The notes beneath the pieces are model-generated. The model saw only the letters and a program-made list of their open reading frames with translations, was not told the DNA's origin and made no database searches. A program made the position numbers and the translations under genes. 11,365 bases of DNA from Firmicutes bacterium UBA5493 (GTDB taxonomy: Bacteria; Bacillota; Limnochordia; Darwinibacteriales; Darwinibacteriaceae), in assembly GCA_002424045.1 (NCBI GenBank), contig DIPH01000039.1, positions 1-11,365 of the forward strand. The letters are read 5' to 3'. How positions within the stretch are numbered: the stretch's first letter is position 1; every line of letters begins with the position of its first letter. This document shows, one piece after another, positions 4,081-11,365 of the stretch.

Positions 4081-7000
4081 TTGGTAGAAGCAAAACACTG
4101 GGAGAAACGCGAACGCTACGACTTTGGGAAGATCGAAGAAATACTTGAAATGCCAGACTTGATTGAGATCCAGCACAAATCGTACCAATGGTTTTTGGAC
4201 CATGGTTTACGAGAGATGTTCGACGATGTATCTCCTATCCAAGATTTTACTGGTAATTTGGTGCTCGAATTCATGGAATACAGCTTCGGAGAGCCAAAGT
4301 ATGAGGTTGAAGAGTGCAAAGACCGTGATGTGACGTACGCAGCTCCATTGCGCGCACGGGTGCGTCTGGTCAACAAAGACACAGGTGAAGTCAAGGAACA
4401 AGAAGTTTTTATGGGCGATTTTCCTTTAATGACGGAAAATGGAACCTTCATTATTAACGGTTCTGAGCGGGTGATTGTCAGCCAACTGGTGAGGTCCCCA
4501 GGTGTCTATTTTAATTACACCGTTGACACCAGCGGAAAGAAACTGTTCTCTGCTAGCATAATCCCTAATCGTGGAGCCTGGTTAGAGTTTGATACCGATT
4601 CCAATGACATCTTATGGGTTCGAATTGATAGAACCCGGAAGCTTCCTGTGACCGTTTTGATTCGCGCCTTAGGTTTAGGTAGCGATGAAGCTATTCGGGA
4701 AGCCTTCCACGAAGCACCAGGTATTCTAGCCACACTTGAGAAAGATAGTACCCAATCTGAAGCGGACGCTATGATTGAGATTTATAAACGACTTCGTCCC
4801 GGGGAACCGCCCACTGAGGAGAGTGCCCGCGGTCTATTTTCTACGCTCTTTTATGAACCCAAGCGTTATGATCTTGCCGGGGTAGGCCGTTACAAAATCA
4901 ACAAGAAGCTTCGCTTAACGGAACGTTTAGTTGGTCGGGCCAGCACCGATAATATTGTTCATCCAGAAACAGGTGAGTTATTGGTCGAACGAGGCCAGAA
5001 AATCACCCGTCGCCAAGCCGAGGAGATCTATAAAGCGGGTATTAATGCTGTTCTGATTTCCACCAGGGAAGGCCATGAGGTGCGCCTGTTCTCGAATGAT
5101 CAACCTGAAGCCACCGTTACAGTGATTACACCTGCCGATATTCTGGCGACCATAAATTACATGGTGGCCCTTTCTTCAGATATCGGTACCATTGACGACA
5201 TTGATCATCTTGGAAATCGTCGACTCAAGAGTGTGGGCGAATTGTTACAGAATCAATTTCGGATTGGTTTAAGCCGCATGGAGAGGGTTGTCAGGGAGCG
5301 GATGACCATTCAGGATGTGGAGGTCATCACTCCGCAGGCCTTGATCAACATCAGGCCAGTGGTAGCTTCCATTAAAGAGTTCTTTGGTTCCAGTCAGCTT
5401 TCACAGTTTATGGACCAGACCAATCCCTTAGCTGAGCTGACCCATAAGCGCCGATTGAGTGCTCTAGGTCCTGGCGGTCTATCCCGGGATCGGGCCGGCT
5501 TCGAAGTACGAGACGTACATCATTCCCACTACGGGCGCATGTGTCCCATTGAGACTCCTGAGGGTCCCAACATTGGTCTGATTGGGGCACTTTGTACCTA
5601 CTCCAGAATTAATGACTATGGTTTTATCGAGACCCCTTATCGGGTTGTGGATGATGGATTAGTGACAGATGAGATTCGTTACTTGACAGCAGATGAAGAA
5701 GATGCCTTTCGAATCGCTCAGGCTAACGAAAAGACAGAAGACCACCACTTTACGCGATCCCATGTGACGGTGCGCGAGCGCGAAGAAATTAAGAACGTGC
5801 CCACTAGCTCCGTTGACTTCATGGATGTTTCTCCGAAACAGACGGTGAGTATTGCAACGGCTTTGATCCCGTTTTTAGAGAACGATGATGGTGCGAGGGC
5901 CCTGATGGGAGCTAACATGCAAAGACAGGCCGTACCGCTCATTGAAGCACAGGCCCCTTTAGTTGGTACTGGTATGGAATACAAAGCGGCCGTTGATTCA
6001 GGCGCCGTTGTGCTAGCCAAGAATGCTGGAGTGGTTGAGCGGGTTACAGGGCATGACATTGTGGTCAAAACCGCTTCAGGCAGAGACCATTACAATCTTT
6101 TGAAGTTTGAACGTTCCAACCAAGGAACCTGCGTAAACCAGAAGGCCCGCTGTCATGTTGGCCAAGTGGTTGAAAAAGGTGATGTTTTGGCAGATGGTCC
6201 ATCCACCGATCAGGGTGAATTAGCTCTAGGGCGAAATGTCGTGGTGGCCTTTGTCCCCTGGGAGGGGTACAACTACGAGGATGCCATCTTACTCAGTGAA
6301 GACTTGGTAAAAGAGGATGTATTTACCTCCATTCACATAGAAGAATATGAATCGCAGGCTCGAGACACCAAACTAGGACCAGAAGAAATCACCCGGGACA
6401 TTCCTAATGTAGGTGAAGATAGCCTGAAGAATCTTGATGATCGGGGTATCGTGCGCATTGGCGCAGAGGTCAAGCCAGGGGACATCCTGGTTGGCAAAGT
6501 GACTCCCAAAGGAGAAACAGAGCTCACGGCAGAAGAACGCTTACTACGGGCTATTTTTGGTGAGAAGGCCCGTGAAGTGCGGGACACATCTTTAAGAGTA
6601 CCCCATGGAGAAGGCGGAATTGTTGTTGACGTTCGCGTGTTCACTAGGGAAGATGGTGATGAGTTATCTCCGGGAGTCAACCGTTTGGTCCGCTGTTATG
6701 TGGCACAGAAGCGTAAAATATCAGAGGGAGACAAGATGGCAGGACGCCATGGTAATAAGGGAGTTATTTCCCGAATTATGCCTGTGGAAGACATGCCTTT
6801 CCTCCCTGATGGAACACCGGTACAGATTGTCCTTAACCCGCTGGGAGTGCCTTCTCGTATGAATATTGGGCAAGTGTTGGAAACGCACTTGGGTATGGCA
6901 GCAAACCTCCTTGGCATCCACGTAGCAACCCCAGTTTTTGACGGTGCCAGTGAGATTGAGGTTATGGATATGATGGAGAAGGCTGGCATGCGAAGGGACG

Positions 7001-7770
7001 GCAAGACCGTTTTATATGACGGCAGAACAGGTGAACCGTTCGACAATCCAGTTACCGTCGGTATCATCTATATGGTGAAACTATCTCACTTAGTCGATGA
7101 TAAGATCCACGCACGTTCTACTGGTCCTTACTCTCTCGTAACGCAGCAACCACTTGGCGGAAAGGCCCAGTTTGGCGGACAGAGATTCGGGGAAATGGAA
7201 GTATGGGCCTTGGAAGCCTATGGCGCTGCCTATACCCTCCAAGAGATCCTGACCGTGAAAAGTGACGATGTTGTGGGTAGGGTGAAGACCTATGAGGCCA
7301 TCGTGAAAGGGGAAAACATCCCTGAACCTGGAGTGCCGGAATCCTTTAGAGTTCTGATCAAAGAATTACAGTCTCTGGCTTTGGATGTCCGAGTATTGGG
7401 CGAAAACGAGCAAGAAATCGAGATTAAAGAAGAGGAAGAGGATATTAGTGAAATGGCCAAAGAGCTCGGAATTGACATCCAAGGTCGTGGCGCAAGCACA
7501 AGTATCACCCGTTCTCCTGACGTAGCTAGCCGTGGGACCGCGGCGAGAGCCGAAGAGGAAGAGGAAGACGAAGAAGGGGATGAGGACGAGGACTTGGCTC
7601 CTCAACGTTCTTCTGGCCCTCTGATCGATGATGATGACGATTTTGATGTAGAACAAGACGATGATCTGGATTTAGATGACGACTTGGATGACGATTTAGA
7701 TGATGATTTAGATGATGATTTCGAGTTAGATGATCTAAGCGATTTATCAGATGATGACGACGATATTTAG
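4081..7770 (+). CDS. rpoB: DNA-directed RNA polymerase subunit beta
   Basis: A 1229-residue beta subunit, which forms half of the catalytic cleft. The TTG start at 4081 is chosen because AAGGAGG (4066-4072) lies just before it; earlier in-frame TTG/ATG codons would translate through that site. The rifampicin region GSSQLSQFMDQTNPLAELTH (residues 436-455, continuing to L462) has the sensitive residues D445, H455 and S460, equivalent to E. coli D516, H526 and S531. Active-site pieces are YNYEDA (E733/D734), KMAGRHGNKG (K885, K893), and STGPYSLVTQQPLGGKAQFG followed by RFGEMEVWALEAYGA (about 1013-1050). The large insertions of enterobacterial beta are absent. Unusually, after residue 1116 comes a long acidic extension; residues 1183-1229 hold 30 Asp and 2 Glu with no Lys or Arg. 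rpoC follows after 48 bases. Confidence 0.98.
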   Translation: MVEAKHWEKRERYDFGKIEEILEMPDLIEIQHKSYQWFLDHGLREMFDDVSPIQDFTGNLVLEFMEYSFGEPKYEVEECKDRDVTYAAPLRARVRLVNKDTGEVKEQEVFMGDFPLMTENGTFIINGSERVIVSQLVRSPGVYFNYTVDTSGKKLFSASIIPNRGAWLEFDTDSNDILWVRIDRTRKLPVTVLIRALGLGSDEAIREAFHEAPGILATLEKDSTQSEADAMIEIYKRLRPGEPPTEESARGLFSTLFYEPKRYDLAGVGRYKINKKLRLTERLVGRASTDNIVHPETGELLVERGQKITRRQAEEIYKAGINAVLISTREGHEVRLFSNDQPEATVTVITPADILATINYMVALSSDIGTIDDIDHLGNRRLKSVGELLQNQFRIGLSRMERVVRERMTIQDVEVITPQALINIRPVVASIKEFFGSSQLSQFMDQTNPLAELTHKRRLSALGPGGLSRDRAGFEVRDVHHSHYGRMCPIETPEGPNIGLIGALCTYSRINDYGFIETPYRVVDDGLVTDEIRYLTADEEDAFRIAQANEKTEDHHFTRSHVTVREREEIKNVPTSSVDFMDVSPKQTVSIATALIPFLENDDGARALMGANMQRQAVPLIEAQAPLVGTGMEYKAAVDSGAVVLAKNAGVVERVTGHDIVVKTASGRDHYNLLKFERSNQGTCVNQKARCHVGQVVEKGDVLADGPSTDQGELALGRNVVVAFVPWEGYNYEDAILLSEDLVKEDVFTSIHIEEYESQARDTKLGPEEITRDIPNVGEDSLKNLDDRGIVRIGAEVKPGDILVGKVTPKGETELTAEERLLRAIFGEKAREVRDTSLRVPHGEGGIVVDVRVFTREDGDELSPGVNRLVRCYVAQKRKISEGDKMAGRHGNKGVISRIMPVEDMPFLPDGTPVQIVLNPLGVPSRMNIGQVLETHLGMAANLLGIHVATPVFDGASEIEVMDMMEKAGMRRDGKTVLYDGRTGEPFDNPVTVGIIYMVKLSHLVDDKIHARSTGPYSLVTQQPLGGKAQFGGQRFGEMEVWALEAYGAAYTLQEILTVKSDDVVGRVKTYEAIVKGENIPEPGVPESFRVLIKELQSLALDVRVLGENEQEIEIKEEEEDISEMAKELGIDIQGRGASTSITRSPDVASRGTAARAEEEEEDEEGDEDEDLAPQRSSGPLIDDDDDFDVEQDDDLDLDDDLDDDLDDDLDDDFELDDLSDLSDDDDDI
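7669..7716 (+). repeat. 12-base tandem repeat encoding DLDD in the rpoB tail
   Basis: Four in-frame units of GAYTTRGATGAY (7669-7680, 7681-7692, 7693-7704, 7705-7716) each encode Asp-Leu-Asp-Asp; the last two are identical (GATTTAGATGAT). A degenerate continuation (GATTTCGAGTTAGATGAT) follows. The repeat lies in the Asp-rich C-terminal end of RpoB and looks like in-frame expansion. Confidence 0.85.
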
Positions 7771-7780
7771 CCAGTGAGCG

Positions 7781-7797
7781 GCTCCGCTTAGCGGAGC
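7781..7797 (+). other. Hairpin in the rpoB-rpoC gap
   Basis: GCTCCGC (7781-7787) and GCGGAGC (7791-7797) form a perfect 7-bp stem with a TTA loop, in a 48-base gap. The sequence after it is TTCACAAAGGAGG, with no T-run, so it is not a terminator. It sits eight bases before the rpoC Shine-Dalgarno and may affect mRNA stability or initiation. Confidence 0.7.
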
Positions 7798-7818
7798 TTC
7801 ACAAAGGAGGGACGGCCC

Positions 7819-10800
7819 TTGCTGGATGTCAATAATTTCGATCGGATTCGAATTGGGCTGGCATCACCAGAACAAATTCGGGCTTGGTCTAGTGGTGAAG
7901 TAAAGAAACCAGAAACGATCAACTATCGGACACTCAAGCCAGAGCGCGAAGGTCTTTTCTGCGAAAAGATTTTTGGGCCAACGCGGGACTGGGAATGCCA
8001 TTGCGGGAAGTACAAACGTGTAAGATACAAAGGGATTGTCTGCGATCGTTGTGGTGTAGAGGTAACCAGGGCCAAAGTGCGCAGAGAGCGCATGGGCCAC
8101 ATTGAGCTCGCTGCACCGGTTTCACACATTTGGTTTTTTAAAGGAATACCCAGTCGTATGGGTTTGATTTTGGATATGTCCCCAAGAACACTGGAGAAGG
8201 TACTGTACTTTGCTTCCTATATCGTGATCAATCCTGGTGACTCCGGTGTTACGGGCTTGGCCAAACAACAGCTTCTTAATGAAGGTGAGTACCGGGAGTT
8301 TCGCGATAAATATGGCAACGCCTTTGAGGCCGCCATTGGTGCTGAAGCAATTAAGAAACTCCTAGAAGAACTTGACCTTGAGGAAATGAGTAAAGAGTTA
8401 CGCAAGGAAATAAAGGATACCTCAGGTCAGCGCCGCGTTCGCGCCGTTCGCCGTTTGGAAGTGGTGGAAGCCTTTCGTACATCGGGAAATGATCCTGCCT
8501 GGATGATCATGGATGTAATTCCGGTAATTCCGCCGGAGTTAAGGCCTATGGTGCAGCTTGATGGTGGACGTTTTGCAACCTCCGACTTAAATGATTTATA
8601 TCGCCGGGTGATTAACCGCAATAATCGCTTAAAGAGGCTTTTGGAGCTTGGCGCACCGGACATCATTGTACGTAATGAGAAGCGTATGCTGCAAGAGGCC
8701 GTGGATGCTCTTGTAGACAATGGCCGCCGAGGACGTCCTGTGACGGGTCCTGGTAATCGTCCTTTGAAATCGTTAAGTGATATGCTCAAGGGTAAGCAGG
8801 GTCGTTTCCGCCAAAATCTCTTGGGAAAACGTGTTGACTATTCTGGACGTTCGGTTATTGTAGTTGGTCCGAATTTGCGTATGCATCAATGCGGTTTACC
8901 GAAAGAAATGGCCCTGGAACTTTTCAAACCTTTTGTCATGAAAGAGCTGGTAGCCAAAGGCATAGCCCACAACATTAAGAGCGCCAAGAAGATGGTGGAC
9001 CGCGTCCGACCAGAAGTATGGGACATTGTGGAAGAGGTTATTAAGGAGCATCCTGTTCTTTTGAACCGTGCACCTACGCTGCACCGTTTGGGGATTCAGG
9101 CCTTTGAGCCGGTCTTGGTCGAAGGCAAGGCTATTCAACTACATCCCCTGGTCTGCTCCGCTTACAATGCGGACTTTGACGGCGACCAAATGGCTGTGCA
9201 CGTGCCCCTCTCCGCAGAGGCTCAAGCAGAAGCTCGGTTACTGATGCTGTCCACGAATAACATTTTGGTCCCTTCTAGTGGAAGACCTATTGTAACACCG
9301 AACCAAGATATGGTTATTGGCTTGTACTATCTCACGGCTCACAAAGAAGGAGCTAAAGGAGAAGGCAGCTACTTTGGTTCGATCGATGAAATAATTCATG
9401 CCTATAACGCTGGAGCCATCAGTCTTCATGCTAGGATTGTTCTAAGGCAGGACGATGAAGCAAGAACACGGCTGGAAACAACTGCAGGGCGCCTCTTTGT
9501 CAATGAGATTTTGCCTGAAGGTATGGATTACATTAACCATGAGCTGGACAAAAAGAAACTAGGTAACCTTGTGGAACGCCTCTATAAGGACGAAGGGGCC
9601 GCCGTTACAGCGAAGGTTCTCGACGAGATTATGCAACTTGGTTTCGAGTTCAGCACGAGGTCAGGGACGACCGTTTCCGTTGCAGACATTGCCGTTCCTG
9701 CATCAAAACATGGGCGTATTCGTGATGCTGAAGAAGAGGTTGAGCAGATTGAAGCCCAATTCCGCAGAGGCCTCCTAACTCCAGAAGAACGTTATCAGAG
9801 GGTCTGTACCGTATGGACTAGAACGAAGGAAACTGTGACCCGAGAAATGCTGGATAACTTTGATAAGTTTAATCCTGTATACATGATGGCCATCTCAGGT
9901 GCTCGGGGTAATGAATCGCAGATTAGCCAATTGGCTGGAATGCGCGGTTTGGTAGCCGACCCAACAGGACGGACCTTTGAGATTCCTATTAAGGCTAACT
10001 TCCGAGAAGGACTTACCGTACTTGAATACTTCATCTCCAGCCATGGTACCCGCAAGGGTCTGGCCGATACGGCGATTCGGACAGCCGACTCCGGATACCT
10101 GACTAGAAGACTTGTTGACGTATCACAAGATGTGATTGTCAGAGAACATGATTGTGGAACTAACGATGGTATTGCAGTTGGGGCCATCAAAGAACTCTCC
10201 GGCGATAGCGAATCGATCATTGAGCCACTTTGGGAGCGCTTGGTGGGTCGTGTGGCAGCTGAGGATGTTTTGCATCCCCAAACAGGTGAAGTGTTGGTAG
10301 ATGCCAACGCCCTGATCAGTGACGATGTGGCCCAGAGTATTGAACAGGCCGGGATTGAAGAAGTTAAGATCCGCTCCGTTTTGGTCTGTAAGACCCGCTA
10401 CGGTGTATGTGCCCGGTGCTATGGCCGCAATTTGGCCAATGGCAACCTAGTGGATGTGGGGGAAGCAGTCGGCATTGTAGCTGCCCAGTCCATTGGTGAA
10501 CCCGGTACGCAGCTCACCATGAGAACCTTCCACACAGGTGGAGTGGCAGGCGATGATATTACCGCTGGTCTACCCAGGGTTGAAGAACTCTTTGAAGCTC
10601 GCAAACCCAAGGGGCAAGCTATTATTACAGAAATCCCTGGAACTATCAGTTTTGCTGAAGTCAAGGGTGTACGCAAGGCCATTGTCAAGGGACCAGAAGG
10701 GGAGGTCTCGTATACCATTCCCTATGGCGCACGCCTTCGTGTGAGGGAAGGTAGTGAATTGGCGGCAGGCGATCGGATCACCGAAGGTTCGGTAAATCCC

Positions 10801-11331
10801 CATGACATTCTTGCTGTCCAAGGAGTCTTGGCTGTGCAGGAATACTTGGTCCAGGAGGTACAGGAAGTCTACCGTTCCCAGGGAGTTAACATTAATGATA
10901 AGCACATCGAAGTAATCGTCCGGCAGATGCTCCGCAAACACAAGGTGGAGGATTCTGGAGATACCCTTATGCTTCCAGGTTCACTAGTGGACGTATTTGA
11001 TTTGGAGGAAGCTAACCAACAGGCAGAAGCAGAAGGTGGCATGCCAGCTGAGGCCAAACCGACTCTTCTGGGAATTACCAAAGCCTCCTTGGCCACTGAA
11101 AGCTTCCTGTCGGCTGCATCGTTCCAGGAGACCACTAGAGTCTTGACGGAGGCATCCATCAAGGGACGCCTCGATAAGCTTCTCGGCCTTAAGGAGAACG
11201 TAATTATCGGAAAGCTGATTCCAGCAGGCACCGGCCTCGCACGTTACCGCAACGTCACCATTGACGTGGAGGGGCAGGGGGACATGGAAGTTCAGGACGT
11301 TGAAGAAGAAGTGGAACTCGTCTCTCGTTAG
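7819..11331 (+). CDS. rpoC: DNA-directed RNA polymerase subunit beta'
   Basis: A 1170-residue beta' subunit, carrying the catalytic magnesium site and the clamp. Zinc site 1 is C60, C62, C75, C78 (CHCGKYKRVRYKGIVCDRC). The catalytic motif NADFDGDQMAVH supplies D452, D454 and D456. The bridge helix is around residues 685-718 (PVYMMAISGARGNESQISQL, then AGMRGL). Zinc site 2 is C779, C857, C864 and C867. The trigger loop GEPGTQLTMRTFHTGG carries M901, R902, F904 and H905 and has no large insertion, unlike E. coli. The length is close to Bacillus beta'. The TTG start at 7819 is set by AAAGGAGG (7803-7810) and gives the usual N-terminus MLDVNNFDRIRIGLASPEQI. Its initiation region closely copies that of rpoB. 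All key residues are present, with no sign of disruption. Confidence 0.98.
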   Translation: MLDVNNFDRIRIGLASPEQIRAWSSGEVKKPETINYRTLKPEREGLFCEKIFGPTRDWECHCGKYKRVRYKGIVCDRCGVEVTRAKVRRERMGHIELAAPVSHIWFFKGIPSRMGLILDMSPRTLEKVLYFASYIVINPGDSGVTGLAKQQLLNEGEYREFRDKYGNAFEAAIGAEAIKKLLEELDLEEMSKELRKEIKDTSGQRRVRAVRRLEVVEAFRTSGNDPAWMIMDVIPVIPPELRPMVQLDGGRFATSDLNDLYRRVINRNNRLKRLLELGAPDIIVRNEKRMLQEAVDALVDNGRRGRPVTGPGNRPLKSLSDMLKGKQGRFRQNLLGKRVDYSGRSVIVVGPNLRMHQCGLPKEMALELFKPFVMKELVAKGIAHNIKSAKKMVDRVRPEVWDIVEEVIKEHPVLLNRAPTLHRLGIQAFEPVLVEGKAIQLHPLVCSAYNADFDGDQMAVHVPLSAEAQAEARLLMLSTNNILVPSSGRPIVTPNQDMVIGLYYLTAHKEGAKGEGSYFGSIDEIIHAYNAGAISLHARIVLRQDDEARTRLETTAGRLFVNEILPEGMDYINHELDKKKLGNLVERLYKDEGAAVTAKVLDEIMQLGFEFSTRSGTTVSVADIAVPASKHGRIRDAEEEVEQIEAQFRRGLLTPEERYQRVCTVWTRTKETVTREMLDNFDKFNPVYMMAISGARGNESQISQLAGMRGLVADPTGRTFEIPIKANFREGLTVLEYFISSHGTRKGLADTAIRTADSGYLTRRLVDVSQDVIVREHDCGTNDGIAVGAIKELSGDSESIIEPLWERLVGRVAAEDVLHPQTGEVLVDANALISDDVAQSIEQAGIEEVKIRSVLVCKTRYGVCARCYGRNLANGNLVDVGEAVGIVAAQSIGEPGTQLTMRTFHTGGVAGDDITAGLPRVEELFEARKPKGQAIITEIPGTISFAEVKGVRKAIVKGPEGEVSYTIPYGARLRVREGSELAAGDRITEGSVNPHDILAVQGVLAVQEYLVQEVQEVYRSQGVNINDKHIEVIVRQMLRKHKVEDSGDTLMLPGSLVDVFDLEEANQQAEAEGGMPAEAKPTLLGITKASLATESFLSAASFQETTRVLTEASIKGRLDKLLGLKENVIIGKLIPAGTGLARYRNVTIDVEGQGDMEVQDVEEEVELVSR

Positions 11332-11365
11332 CTGCAGATAAGTCGGCAAATAGGCGAGCAAGATT

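Noticed and set aside
9795..10307. 170-codon - strand open frame inside rpoC
   Set aside because: It lies wholly opposite a strongly conserved coding region, is Ser-rich as expected of antisense, and has no supporting start.
1..11365. Mobile element, CRISPR array, tRNA gene, defence system or other unknown gene system
   Set aside because: I saw no spaced repeats, transposase, integrase or cloverleaf; coding space is filled by intact housekeeping genes in a conserved order. The 34 bases after rpoC are too few to interpret.

Overview
The window is a conserved housekeeping block from a Bacillota (Firmicutes) genome, most likely an anaerobic clostridia-like lineage. The order is tuf (3' end) - rpmG - secE - nusG - rplK - rplA - rplJ - rplL - rpoB - rpoC, all on the + strand. 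Placement rests on a Firmicutes-type L10 leader RNA, strong AAGGAGG ribosome-binding sites, frequent GTG/TTG starts, a short single-helix SecE, a four-cysteine L33, and beta/beta' subunits without the large insertions of enterobacterial RNA polymerase. No species can be named. The gene that Bacillus subtilis carries between rplL and rpoB (ybxB) is absent, and there is no tRNA gene between rpmG and secE.

Layout. Positions 1-105 hold the end of EF-Tu, then an intrinsic terminator (150-170). A sigma-A-like promoter (199-227) starts rpmG-secE-nusG-rplK-rplA (262-2493), with small gaps. Two near-identical stem-loops resembling the ribosomal protein L1 site lie before rplK and before rplA. A second promoter (2506-2535) sits just after rplA. 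It drives a long L10-type leader (about 2576-2819) ending in an intrinsic terminator, followed by rplJ and rplL (2820-3739). A long hairpin, a third promoter with an extended -10, and a 170-base leader (3740-4080) precede rpoB (4081-7770) and rpoC (7819-11331). The last 34 bases show nothing.

The products are translation and transcription machinery: L11, L1, L10 and L12 form the two ribosomal stalks; L33 is a small 50S protein; NusG links RNA polymerase to the ribosome and termination factors; SecE is part of the translocon; RpoB and RpoC form the catalytic core of RNA polymerase. The cis elements suggest three units with separate feedback: L1 on rplK-rplA, L10(L12)4 on rplJ-rplL, and a separately promoted rpoBC.

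I found no mobile element, CRISPR array, defence locus or unknown gene. The unusual content is in the RNA and in local sequence detail: a predicted hairpin that would bring a distant Shine-Dalgarno next to the nusG start, a perfect 11-bp dyad on the rplJL transcription start, an Asp-rich tandem-repeat tail on RpoB, and nearly identical TTG initiation sites for rpoB and rpoC.
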